DNA of 64,000 nucleotides from positions 212,703 to 276,702 of the forward strand of contig CAWBCV010000010.1 in assembly GCA_963787425.1 (NCBI GenBank), in the 5' to 3' direction. The notes under the pieces were generated by a model, which was not told the DNA's origin, ran no database searches, and was given only the letters and a program-made list of their open reading frames with translations. This DNA comes from AP-15 sp963787425 (lineage in GTDB: Bacteria; Pseudomonadota; Alphaproteobacteria; ATCC43930; CGMCC-115725). Position numbers and translations under genes: made by a program. Positions 25,400 through 35,079 of the stretch are shown here, one piece after another (the stretch's first letter is position 1; every line of letters starts with the position of its first letter).

Positions 25400-27680
25400 G
25401 TGAACGATATTGCGCCGACGCGGTTCAAATGGGTTGGAACTCGGCCGATCCGTCCGGACGGCGTGCCGAAGGTGACCGGGCGCGCGATGTACGGCGCGGA
25501 TTTCGCGACGGCCGGCACGCTTTACGGCAAGATCATCCGCTCGCCGCATGCGCATGCGCACATCCGCTCGATCGATACCTCGAAGGCGGAGGCGTTGCCG
25601 GGCGTCAAGGCAGTGGTGACCGCCGCCGATTTCCCGGACCACAAATTCGAGTATCAGGGTCCGGAGCGGGTCGCGCAGAATTTCTGGCACATCACGCGCA
25701 ACGTCATGGCACGCGAGAAGGCGCTCTACGAGGGCCACGCCGTCGCCGCCGTCGCCGCGATCAACAAGGGTGTCGCCGAGGAAGCCGCTGCGCTGATCGA
25801 CATCGATTACGAAGTGCTGCCGCACGTCATCGATGTGGACGAGGCGATGCATCCGGACGCGCCATTGCTCTTCGAGAACCAGATCACCCGCGGCATCGAG
25901 CCGGCGCCGACCCGGCCCTCCAACATCTCCAAGCGGGTCGAGTTTAAGATCGGCGATATCGATGCCGGCTTTGCCGAGGCCGAGGAGATCGTCGAAAAGG
26001 AATTCAAGACAGCGGCGGTGCACCAGGCCTATATCGAGCCGCATGCCTGCGCCGCGCGCTTCGATCACGACGGCAAGGCCGAGATCTGGGCGTCGAGCCA
26101 AGGGCATTTCGTCGTCCGCGCCCTGACCGCCAAGCTGCTCGGCATGCCGGTCGGCGATGTGCATGTGACGCCGGCCGAGATCGGCGGCGGCTTTGGCGGC
26201 AAGACCGTCGTCTATCTCGAGCCTGTCGCCGCTTTGCTCGCCAAGAAATCGGGACGGCCGGTCAAGATTACGATGAGCCGCGACGAGGTGTTCAAGGCCT
26301 CAGGCCCGACATCGGGCTCGTCGATGCGGGTCAAGATCGGCGTCAAGCGCGACGGCACGATCACCGCCGCCGAGGGCGTCTTCAAATTCCAGGCCGGCGC
26401 CTTCCCGGGTTCCCCGGTAATGAACGCCTGCATGTGCGCCTTTGCGCCGTACAACATTCCGAACCAGCATACGATCGGTTACGACGTTGTGTGCAATCGA
26501 CCCAAATCGGCGGCCTACCGGGCGCCCGGCTCGCCGATTTCGGCTTTTGCGGCCGAGAGCGTGCTCGACATCCTGGCAAAGAAAATCGGCATGGACCCGC
26601 TGCAATTGCGGCTGAAAAACGCTGCGCGGGCCGGCACGCCGATGATCTACGGGCCAAAGCTCGGCCATGGCGGCTATGCCGAAACCCTCGAGGCGTTGGT
26701 CAATCATCCGGCCTACAAGACGCCGCTCGGCCCCAATCAGGGGCGCGGCGTCGCCTCGGGCTATTGGTTCAACGGCGGCGGCGAATCGAGCGCCTCAGTG
26801 CAGGTCAACGAGGACGGCACCGTCATCATCGCGACCGGCAGCCCCGACATCGGCGGCTCGCGCGCTTCGATGGCGTTGATGGCGGCCGAGACCTTGGGCA
26901 TCGACTACAGCCAGATCCGCTCGATCGTCGCCGACACCTCGTCGGTCGGCTACACGCATGTGACGGGCGGCTCGCGCGTCACCTTCGCGACCGGCATGGC
27001 GGTCGTCGACGCCAGTAAGAAGGTCGTCGACGAACTCCGGGCCAGGGCCGCGATGATCTGGGACGTCGATGTCGAGGGCGTCGTCTGGGAGGACGGCCAC
27101 GCCAAGCCGGCGAGCAGCAATGTCGGCGATTTCCAGCCGATGTCGTTCAAGGAATTGGCGGCGAAGAAGGCGCTGACCGGCGGCCCAATCACCGCCGCCG
27201 CCTCGGTCAATGCCGGCGGCATGGCGCCGGGCTTTTCGACGCAGTTCTGCGATGTCGAGGTCGATCCCGAGACCGGCAAGGTGACGATCTTGCGCTTTGT
27301 TGCGGCGCAGGATGTCGGCAAGGCGATCCACCCCTCCTACGTCGAGGGGCAGATCCAGGGCGGCGTTGCGCAAGGCATCGGCTGGGCGCTCAACGAGGAG
27401 TACATCTATGACCGGGAGCGGCCGGCTCGACAACGCCGGGTTCCTCGATTATCGGGTGCCGGTCGCCTCCGACATGCCGATGATCGAGGCCGTCATGGTC
27501 GAGGTGCCGAACCCGGCCCACCCCTACGGCGCCAAGGGCGTCGGCGAGGTCAATATCGTGCCGCCGATGGCGGCGATCGCCAACGCGATCGACAGCGCGA
27601 TCCACCGGCGCCTGACCGAACTGCCGATGTCGCCCCCCAAAGTCCGCGCCGCCCTCGATCAGGGCCAAGCGGACGATTAG
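25400..27680 (+). CDS. Xanthine dehydrogenase/aldehyde oxidase-type molybdopterin-binding subunit, frameshifted near its 3' end
   Basis: Large Mo-cofactor subunit of a molybdenum hydroxylase. Seen: the a/b hammerhead start PDGVPKVTGRAMYGADFATA, the Mo-pocket motifs EIGGGFGGKTVVYLEP and AYRAPGSPISAFAAESVLD, and PDIGGSRASMALMAAETLGI. At 27414-27416 an extra G follows EEYIYDR. The remaining ~88 residues, including the catalytic-Glu motif GVGE (Glu codon 27546-27548), continue in the next frame to the stop at 27680. Repaired length is about 759 residues; unrepaired, the frame runs to 27817 with an unrelated tail. No FAD or 2Fe-2S subunit genes are adjacent. Confidence 0.88.
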
Positions 27681-27821
27681 AGTGGACCGGCAGGCGCTAC
27701 CTTCCGCCAGGCCGGGCCGAGCCGGGCATCCACGGCTGCAGCGTGGACCGTGCCGCTGCCGGGATGCCGGGGAACAGGGCCGAGCCCCATGTCTGCGTGA
27801 GCACTGAGAAGGACTAAAGCG

Positions 27822-28072
27822 ATGGCCGCGCGGGTTCAGTTCACGACTGGGTTCAGCCGCCGCTACACCGGCGGCGTGCGCGAATTCACGGTCGAGGCCA
27901 AAAACCTGCGCGGCGTCATCAAGGCGATGGACCACCTCTACCCCGGCCTCGGCGAGCATCTCGAAGAGGAGACCACCGTCGCGATCGACGGCGCCATCCA
28001 CGAGACCGCCTATTTCCAACCGATCCGCGAAGGCTGCGAAATCTTCTTCATCCCCAAACTCGAAGGGGATAG
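27822..28072 (+). CDS. MoaD/ThiS-like ubiquitin-fold protein, one G missing at the C-terminal GG
   Basis: An ~83-residue beta-grasp protein: VQFTTGFSRRYTGGVREFTV, LRGVIKAMDHLYPGLGEHL, and FQPIREGCEIFFIPKLEG. MoaD-like proteins end in Gly-Gly, which is thiocarboxylated to donate sulfur. The DNA reads GAAGGGGATAG. With one more G it would give EGG followed directly by a TAG stop at 28072. As written, the frame instead runs on for ~80 unrelated residues to 28316. A homopolymer deletion, real or technical, is the simplest explanation. Its place beside a Mo-hydroxylase fits a cofactor-related role. Confidence 0.75.
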
Positions 28073-28296
28073 CTCTGGCGCGTTCCTCGGTGCGAGTGAT
28101 CCCGTGCGCTATAAATGGGGCGCACACCGACATGACCAATGGGAAATCCAGCGGAAGCCCACTGGGCCGTGCCAGACGACCGCGTGGCACTTGCGTCAAG
28201 AATGCGGCGGCCATTCGAGCTCCGCTGGATTACCGAGAGAGTTGATTAACGTTTTGGGACCAATCTCATTTGCCCGTTTGGTAAAGCTATCAACAC

Positions 28297-30707
28297 ATGC
28301 CAATCACTATACCTGAACTCGCACGGCTGATTGTTCCGGCTCGGTGCAACCTACTGCTGGGCGCGGGAGCCTCCATCCCAAGCGGAGGGATGTCGGGCGT
28401 CCAACTCGCAAAGCGCCTAACACTCGATCTATCCGGATCGGAGGGTACTTCAGGAAATCTCGACGAAATTACAAGTATTCTCTGTATGAAGCACGGGCGC
28501 GCCGCTGTCGTCGCTACACTGAGACAGCATCTTCAATCACTCGCTCCCACCGGAGGTCTCCTCGCGCTGCCCACCTTTCCGTGGGTGGGAATCTACACGA
28601 CCAACTATGACCGACTGATTGAGCTCGCCTACCAGCGTAATCACAAGTCGCTGACGGTTGTACGGTCTAATTTCGATTGGGGTCACATAGAACTCTCGCA
28701 GGCGACAGTCCTATTTAAAATACATGGTTGCCTAAGTCAGGATGAAGTCGATGGCCATAAATCGAAGATGGTCCTCACGGAGGACGACTACGAAAGCGCA
28801 ACCCAATACCGCGAAGCTTTATATAAGAGGTTGTCTCTGGATTTTATCACCAAGGATATCGTGGTTGTTGGGCACTCCCTCGCGGATCCTGATTTGAAAA
28901 AATTTATGAACGAGGCTCTTCGTATCCAGCGTGACGCCGGGGGGACTGGTCGCCTGTTTGCGCTTATCTACGAAACAGATGAGGACCGCGCCCAATTATT
29001 AGAAAACCGCGGCTTCCGGATTGCGTTCGGTGGAGTTGATGAGTTCGTTCATGCTTTGGCGGGCGCCACCCCAGCACCACTAGAACAGTTTGAGCTGGAC
29101 CTTTCTGTCAGGCTGCCGCCAGCGCTTCTCGCAACAAGCATTTCGGTAGCGCACGCGCTGACTCTAAACGCGAATGCTACAAAGCTTTACAATGGCAGCC
29201 CAGCACAGTATGCCGACGTCCGTGCCGGCCTGACATTTGAAAGGACGCAAGAGAAAATCATCGAGACTTCCTTCGCTAACGAACGCAACTTGGTTTGTGT
29301 GATCGTAGGCGCAGCAGGTGTTGGAAAGACAACCTTGGCCCGCAGGATAATGAGGGAATTTGCTGAAGCGGGATCTGAGGCGTGGGAGCACAATTCGGAT
29401 TTTGTGTTCAGCGCTGCATCCTGGTCACGGGTTGAAGCGAGCCTTTCCTCTGAGGGAAAAACGGTTATCTTCTTGTCGATAACTCGATAGATTTTCAACG
29501 TCAGACAGACATTCTCGTCGATACCCTTGCAAGAAAAGCGCAGCCTGCTTTGCGCCTAATATTTACCGCACCCAAATCCCAGTGGCAACTCCGCACAAAG
29601 ACACCAAATATTTTCACGAAAGGATTTATAGTAGAGTTGAGCCAGCTAGATACATTCGAGATGACTGGCCTGCTTACGCTTCTGGACGCCAACGCTCAAA
29701 TTAGTGCGTTAGTAGATCGAAAATTTTCTCAACTGAGTCGGACGGAGCGCCTCGACCATCTAAAGCGTCGTTGTAGCGCCGATATGTTCGTATGTCTCAA
29801 AAACATATTCGCGTTTGAACGGCTCGATACAATCATGCTCCGGGAATACGCTGACCTATCGGAACCGCAACAAGACGTCTATCGCCACGTCGCCGCCTTA
29901 CAAGCGGCCGGAACTAAAGTCCATCGGCAGTTAGTTGTGCGGTTGCTTGGCATAAACCCCAACAAGATCCTCGCGTTCCTGTCGGAGCTTGATGGGATTT
30001 TAGACGAATATGACATCTCGCCGCGCGATGGACTCTATGGGTGGCAGACGAGACACCTGGTAATTGCAAGCATAATTGCACAATATAAATTCAGTGATCA
30101 GAATGAAATTGCTGATCTCTATCATCGGATCATCGATAACTTGAACCCCAGTATTCACATAGAACTCCGAGCCATACGGGACATCTGTCTTGCTGAGTTC
30201 GGTATTGACCGGGTCGGTGACTGGCATGAACGCGTCGCGCTTTATCGTAAGATCATTGCAATGGCTCCCGGCGAACGAGTGCCGCACCATCGGTTGATCT
30301 CGACATATTTGCGGAACGATATGGTCGAAGACGCGGATCAAGCGATCCGCGACGCAGAGATATCGGTCGGGCTGGACTCTCCGATCAACCGTTACAAAGT
30401 GCGGTCCGCGATACTCAGATCTGAGCTAACTGAAGGCGTTCGACCAGAAGACCGAATTGCCATGCTGCACCAAGCAGAAAGCCTCGCTTTGGTAGGTATC
30501 CGAAGGTTTACTCGAGACAAGTATGCGTATGTAGCCTATTGCCAAGTAGGTTCGAAGTTACTTGAAGCAACTGGGGATAATTCTGTCTTGGAGGCTGCGA
30601 TTGCGACAGCGCGTTCGGCGACGGAACAGATTTTGGACCCGGATCTGGATCGAGCGATTAGGCAATATGGAACGAACTCCGTCGACCGAGTTGAACAAAG
30701 CGTGTGA
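28297..30707 (+). CDS. SIR2-STAND NTPase, Avs5-like putative antiphage NADase, with a one-base frameshift
   Basis: Rebuilt length ~803 residues. Residues ~15-260 are a SIR2-type NADase: LLLGAGAS (19-26), TTNYD (101-105, Asn103), KIHG (141-144, His143), GHSLADPD (192-199). A P-loop, GAAGVGKTTLARR, begins near residue 338. The first frame stops at 29490. The next frame reads VDNSIDFQRQTDILVDT (the Walker B acidic residue is in VDN) if one G is restored at 29474/29475. It continues to 30707 through a helical TPR-like C-terminus (ALYRKIIAMAPGERVPHHRL). The gene is visibly AT-richer than its neighbours, suggesting transfer. SIR2-STAND proteins sense phage and deplete NAD+; this role is inferred. 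Confidence 0.85.
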
Positions 30708-30750
30708 TCGGCGCCGCACCGGTTTCTATCGAACACCGCTGATTGTACGC

Positions 30751-31186
30751 GTCGCGGAGGGTCAAAGCGGCCAAGCCGACAAGGAGCATGCTGTGATTTC
30801 GCGCCGCTGTCTCCAAAGGAGCTCGCGGCAAAAAGGGCGCTGGCCAGTGAGCCGATCGCCGCTACCGCCGCGGTCAATGCCGCCGTTTTTCGACCCCGTT
30901 CTGCGATGTCGAGGTCGACCCCGAGACCGGCAAGGTCACGATCCTGCGCATTGTCGCCGCGCAGGATGTTGGCTGCGCGATCCACCCCTCCTATGTCGAA
31001 GGCCAGATCCAGGGCGGCGTCGCGCAAGGCATCGGCTGGGCCTTGAACGAGGAATACATCTATGACCGGAATGGCCGGCTCGACATTGCCGGCTTCCTCG
31101 ACTACCGCGTGCCGGTCGCCTCCGACATGCCGATGATCGAGCCGATCCTGGCCGGGCATCAAATCCCCTCCCATCCCCGTGGCGCA
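30751..31186 (+). pseudogene. Degenerate 3' fragment of a second XDH-type molybdopterin subunit
   Basis: Closely matches the 27080-27520 part of the intact XDH-type gene. Shared segments include the DNA for CDVEVDPETGKVTILR, VEGQIQGGVAQGIGWALNEE and DYRVPVASDMPMIE. It lacks the N-terminal ~560 residues, has a deletion and frame change around 30885-30900 (the NAGGMAPGF region), and loses similarity after ~31150 before the catalytic Glu. Here the EYIYDRNGRLD segment is in frame, which shows what the first copy should read. It lies immediately downstream of the SIR2-STAND gene. Confidence 0.85.
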
Positions 31187-31358
31187 GTGTTTATGGCACC
31201 GCTGGTACGACGACCACGCAATTGACGTAATCGCATTGTATTCTCACGGCATTGAGCGTCTGTGGGCAGGCGCCAAATCATCGAAGGGCGTTGGCGCCTG
31301 ATCTCGACCTGATAAAACAGGCGAAACAGGGGTGCGGGCGCCACCGAGGAGGTGTTCA

Positions 31359-32663
31359 ATGGCGAATTCGCCGCGGTTGCTGATCAAGAATGGGACCGTG
31401 ATCGACGGGTCGGGCAGCGACCCGGTCCGGAACACGCTCGTTGTCGTCGAGGGCAACCGGATCACCCATGTCGGCGGCGGGGACGGCTCGTTCCGGCCGG
31501 AAACCCCGGACGATACGGTCATCGATGCCGGGGGCAAGTTCATCCTCCCCGGCCTTATCGACGCGCATTGCCACATCTCGCTGCATCAGGGCGCCTTGCC
31601 GGGCGTGAGGTACACATCGAGCGCCGAGTTTTGCACGTTGTGGGCGGCGCACGCGATCGGCCGGGTATTGCGCGCCGGCGTCACCAGCATCGCTGTCCCG
31701 GGCGGCAAATGGTTCACCGATGTGACGGTGCGCGAGGCCGTCGAGGGCGGACTGCTCGAAGGCCCGCGGATGGTCGTTGCCGGGCGGGCGCTCAGCAATT
31801 ACGGCGGCATCTTCGATCCCGACCCATACCCCGCCTATGAAGGAACCCCGGCCGATGCGGCGGGCGTGTTGTGCAATACGCGGGACGAGTTCATCCGCGA
31901 GACGCGCAAGCAATGCAAACGCGGGGTCGATCTGATCAAGATCGCGGATTCCACCTGGGGCGATATCCAGACGGTCGCCGATGACGAGATTGCCGCCGTC
32001 GCCGATGAAGCCCACCGGCACAATGTCAAGGTCGCGATCCACTCGCGCGGCTCGACCTCGACCCGCGCCGCCGCCCAAGCCGGCGTCGATCTGATCTACC
32101 ACGGCGATTGGGCGGGTGAGGCCGATCTCGACCTCATCGCCAAGGCCGGGATCCCAATCGCACCGGTCCTGACTTCGCCCTGGATCGGGGTCGAGCACGG
32201 TCCCGCCGGACGGGGTCTTGGCGACCGGGTGCGCGATCGGTTGCGGGCGCAGCTCGACACCTCTTTTCAGATGATTCGTAATGCGCGCCACCGCGGCATC
32301 CCGATCCTCAGCGGCAGCGACACCGGCAATGCCTCCGCTTTCAGCCATGGAAAATGGCACGGCAAGGAAGCTGAGCTGTTCGTCAAAGAAATCGGCATGA
32401 CGCCGATGGAGGCGATCGTCGCTAGCACCAGCGGCAATGCCTGGCTCATGAACCTCGAAGGCGAGGTTGGCGTCATCGCCCGCGGCAAACTAGCCGATAT
32501 TGTCTTGTGGAACAAAGACCCGCTCGCCGATATCACCGTTCTGCAGCGGCCGAGAGATATCTCGCTGGTCATCAAAGATGGCCAGATCGTCGATCGCGGG
32601 GCTGGCGGTTTCCTCCCGCTGAGCGAGGAGCCGTCGCGCGCCCGAATGCTGACGGCAGGTTAG
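31359..32663 (+). CDS. Metal-dependent amidohydrolase (imidazolonepropionase/dihydroorotase superfamily)
   Basis: A 434-residue amidohydrolase. Seen: the LLIKNGTVIDGSGS start, metal ligands in PGLIDAHCHISLH (His70, His72), a candidate carboxylated lysine in GVDLIKIADSTWGD, His in VAIHSRGSTS and LIYHGDWAGEA, the catalytic Asp in ILSGSDTGNASAF, and the closing ARGKLADIVLWNKDPL. The start at 31359 follows GAGGAGG; the frame opens at 31332. It hydrolyses a cyclic amide, amide or carbamate; the substrate is unknown. Its position beside a Mo-hydroxylase suggests a heterocycle degradation locus. Confidence 0.93.
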   Translation: MANSPRLLIKNGTVIDGSGSDPVRNTLVVVEGNRITHVGGGDGSFRPETPDDTVIDAGGKFILPGLIDAHCHISLHQGALPGVRYTSSAEFCTLWAAHAIGRVLRAGVTSIAVPGGKWFTDVTVREAVEGGLLEGPRMVVAGRALSNYGGIFDPDPYPAYEGTPADAAGVLCNTRDEFIRETRKQCKRGVDLIKIADSTWGDIQTVADDEIAAVADEAHRHNVKVAIHSRGSTSTRAAAQAGVDLIYHGDWAGEADLDLIAKAGIPIAPVLTSPWIGVEHGPAGRGLGDRVRDRLRAQLDTSFQMIRNARHRGIPILSGSDTGNASAFSHGKWHGKEAELFVKEIGMTPMEAIVASTSGNAWLMNLEGEVGVIARGKLADIVLWNKDPLADITVLQRPRDISLVIKDGQIVDRGAGGFLPLSEEPSRARMLTAG

Positions 32664-32712
32664 CGCGATACGAGCCGCTGCGTCACTCACCAACCCAACC
32701 GCACGCGCCAGC

Positions 32713-33189
32713 CTACTGCAGCGGCGGGCACACCAGGTTGACTTGCATCTGCGCCACGACCGCCGAGTTGAACGGGCGATTGGCGCAGCGGGCGTTGTAT
32801 TCGTTCACCCGTGCATTGTAGCGCGCCGTGGCGTCAGCGGCCTGCGCGTGAACGGGGCCGATCGACTGGCGATAAGCGGCATCGCGCCGTTCGAGCAGTG
32901 CCTTGTAACGAGCAACCGCATCGGGGTTGTTGACGTTCATCGCCGATCGCTCGCGCGCGAGCTGCGAATCGAGATCGCTCAGTTGCTGGGTAACCGCGTC
33001 CAACGCCTGCTTCCTCGCGTTCATATCCGCCGACAGCGTCGAGACCGCCCGCTGCAAGCACAAGCAGGCCGTGATCTCGGCCATTTCGGGCGGCAGCGGC
33101 ACCTGCGCTGTCGCTGCTGCGGGCGCAAGCACAGCGAGCAGCCCCCAACCCAATGCCATGCCGCGCGTCCACCCGATCATGTAATTCAT
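32713..33189 (-). CDS. Secreted coiled-coil protein of unknown function
   Basis: A 158-residue product from the ATG at 33189. A signal peptide (GMALGWGLLAVLAPAAATAQ) is followed by a mature region with two Cys in ITACLCLQRAVSTL. A long amphipathic helix follows (KQALDAVTQQLSDLDSQLAR), with a pair of Cys at the end (NARCANRPF and LVCPPLQ). It is likely a periplasmic alpha-helical protein with disulfides. I do not recognise a named family. Confidence 0.65.
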   Translation of the reverse strand: MNYMIGWTRGMALGWGLLAVLAPAAATAQVPLPPEMAEITACLCLQRAVSTLSADMNARKQALDAVTQQLSDLDSQLARERSAMNVNNPDAVARYKALLERRDAAYRQSIGPVHAQAADATARYNARVNEYNARCANRPFNSAVVAQMQVNLVCPPLQ

Positions 33190-33208
33190 CGTCCCAGCCG
33201 GCGGCCGA

Positions 33209-33829
33209 CTAATGCGTGGTCCGAGTCGCGGAATCAGCCAGTTCGCGGACCGCCTCGGCGGCCTCGTGGCCGAGCTCATTGGCCTTGTTCCACAATCCGT
33301 CGCGCGCCTCGCCGACGTACTCCTGCTCTATCCTGGTGGGTGGCAGTATCGCCGCAAACAGCGCGCCTGCGACCAAGCCGGCAACGCCGATCAGCCAAGG
33401 ATCGGTCGATAACTTCTCTGTCACTTGAGTGCTGGCCCGGCCGGCCAGATCGGTCGCCGCGCCGGCCCGATCGAGGACGGCACTGCCCGCATCGCGGACC
33501 GAGGTCATGGCGCCGCGCGCCGCTCCCGCCGCCTGATGAACCCAACCATTGCCTCGCTCCGCATCGGTGCGGGTCAGCGGTTCACCGTCGGGCCCGAGGA
33601 TCGGCCCGCCGGACCCTTCGCTCGAACTGCCGCCGATCCCAATATCGCCGGCAAACTCGCCGATCCGCCGTCGTGCTGCTTGGACGCGCGCGTCACTCAC
33701 AACGCGATCCGCCAAACCCGTGTTGCTTGCCACCAGCCACGCGACGCCAACGCCAATCAACGCGAGCGGCACGCTGTTCGCCTGAATTACCTCACCGAGC
33801 CCGCTGCCTTTCAGCGAATCTTTGACCAT
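33209..33829 (-). CDS. DUF3618-like membrane-associated protein of a stress-type module
   Basis: A 206-residue protein from the ATG at 33829 (an earlier ATG lies at 33865). Two hydrophobic stretches are visible: VPLALIGVGVAWLVASNTG near residues 20-38 and DPWLIGVAGLVAGALFAAIL near 140-160. An Ala/Gly-rich amphipathic region VHQAAGAARGAMTSVRDAG lies between them, and the C-terminal helix is charged. This pattern resembles alphaproteobacterial nutrient-deprivation or DUF3618 proteins. It is the last gene of a three-gene minus-strand set with a holin-like protein. Confidence 0.65.
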   Translation of the reverse strand: MVKDSLKGSGLGEVIQANSVPLALIGVGVAWLVASNTGLADRVVSDARVQAARRRIGEFAGDIGIGGSSSEGSGGPILGPDGEPLTRTDAERGNGWVHQAAGAARGAMTSVRDAGSAVLDRAGAATDLAGRASTQVTEKLSTDPWLIGVAGLVAGALFAAILPPTRIEQEYVGEARDGLWNKANELGHEAAEAVRELADSATRTTH

Positions 33830-33872
33830 TTCCAATCCCTTCCATTTCCATTCAGCCGATCCCATTGGGGGA

Positions 33873-34307
33873 TCACGAGACCTGATCGCGGATCCAAGCC
33901 TCATCCTCACGAAGCGAGTTCAATGTCCGGCGCGGCACCAGGGCATCGGCGTTGAGACGGCTCTTCCCGAACAACGCGAGCCCGGCGCCCAGCGCGATGA
34001 CGACGACCCCGATAATCAGCGCGGAGAGCCAAGGCGCCAGAACATGACTGAGCCCGAGGATCGCTGCCGCAAGCAGGGCGAGCCAGCCGCTGAAGGCGAT
34101 CAGCCCGCCTGCGGCAACTGCCGCCGCGCCCACACCCATCCGGGTCAGTTTCTCACTGAGTTCGGCCTTAAACAGTGCGATCTCCTGGCGTACCAGTGTA
34201 CTGGTCTCACCCGCGAGATCGGAGAGCAGAGCGGCGACCGGGCGGCCGAACCGCCCGCGCGGCTCATTGATGTCCGGCCCGAGGCGGCTGTTACCGGAAA
34301 GCATCAA
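33873..34307 (-). CDS. Phage holin superfamily III / DUF1469-like membrane protein
   Basis: A 144-residue protein. The N-terminal amphipathic segment PVAALLSDLAGETSTLVRQE precedes ALFKAELSEKLTRMG. Two transmembrane helices follow, AAAVAAGGLIAFSGWLALLA and LSALIIGVVVIALGAGLALF. This layout matches the 'holin' superfamily III proteins that bacteria use as chromosomal membrane proteins rather than in lysis. The ATGA start overlaps the upstream gene's stop. Confidence 0.82.
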   Translation of the reverse strand: MMLSGNSRLGPDINEPRGRFGRPVAALLSDLAGETSTLVRQEIALFKAELSEKLTRMGVGAAAVAAGGLIAFSGWLALLAAAILGLSHVLAPWLSALIIGVVVIALGAGLALFGKSRLNADALVPRRTLNSLREDEAWIRDQVS

Positions 34308-34867
34308 CGGGTCTCCACGGCTCCGGTGATTGGATGCGGGTTCCCGGTCAGCTCACCGGCGGCGGTGCCGCTTCCGCTCGATACCGCTGCCGTAACCGTG
34401 CGTGCCGGTTCGCTGCGTTGAGACGACCAGGCGGTACCGTGCCGCCGCCCGCCGGTCGAGGTCCATAAAAGGCGCCCGACGACAAAGCCGGTGGCAATAG
34501 CGCCGAGCACAAACCACGTCGGCTGGCGTCGTGCGAAATCCTCGGTGTCGGCGACCAACTCGCCCCAGTGCCGCTCACGCATCGTGCGCGAAAGACTATG
34601 GACCTGCGCGGCCGCCTCTTCGAGATAGCCGCCGATCACATGGCTTTGGGACTCGTGTAGCGGCTGGGCAGCGTTTTGTAGCGCCCTGGCTATTCCCGAA
34701 ACCCTCTCGGCGATCTGGCGCTTCTGTTCTTCGAGCAGCAATTCGGCCGCCGATCGGGTGGCGTCCAAGAATTCTGTGACGACGGTCCCGCTTTCCGCCA
34801 AATCAACCCGCCCCGTCGTCCCGGTCGGGGTGATCATGTTCGAGGAGGCATTCTTCGTATCCGCCAT
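34304..34867 (-). CDS. Single-pass membrane protein upstream of the holin-like gene
   Basis: A 187-residue protein. An N-terminal helical region (EFLDATRSAAELLLEEQKRQ, then IARALQNAAQPLHESQSHVI) may associate with the membrane or form a coiled coil. One transmembrane segment, RQPTWFVLGAIATGFVVGRL, lies near residues 113-132, followed by a low-complexity Ser/Gly/Ala tail. It is the first gene of the module and is divergent from the class A PBP gene. No assigned function; probably envelope stress-related by analogy with similar gene sets. Confidence 0.7.
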   Translation of the reverse strand: MADTKNASSNMITPTGTTGRVDLAESGTVVTEFLDATRSAAELLLEEQKRQIAERVSGIARALQNAAQPLHESQSHVIGGYLEEAAAQVHSLSRTMRERHWGELVADTEDFARRQPTWFVLGAIATGFVVGRLLWTSTGGRRHGTAWSSQRSEPARTVTAAVSSGSGTAAGELTGNPHPITGAVETR

Positions 34868-35079
34868 GAGTCGCTCTCCGAGAAAACTCGTAATCGGCCA
34901 TCCTGCTCCGACAACGGATTTATTCGACCTCAGGTTCCTGCGGCACAGCGGGAATTCCCCCCTAATTTCATTGTCGAACCGCTGCCATAGTTTGCCTGAT
35001 AATTGAGAGCATGCCGTGTCGGATCAGCCGGCCGGGGGGAGCGGGGTGTTGGAAAGCAAGACGATAGCGGCGGGAGCCG

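Noticed and set aside
33873..34307. Holin-like gene as evidence of a prophage
   Set aside because: No other phage gene is near; this superfamily is common as chromosomal membrane proteins.
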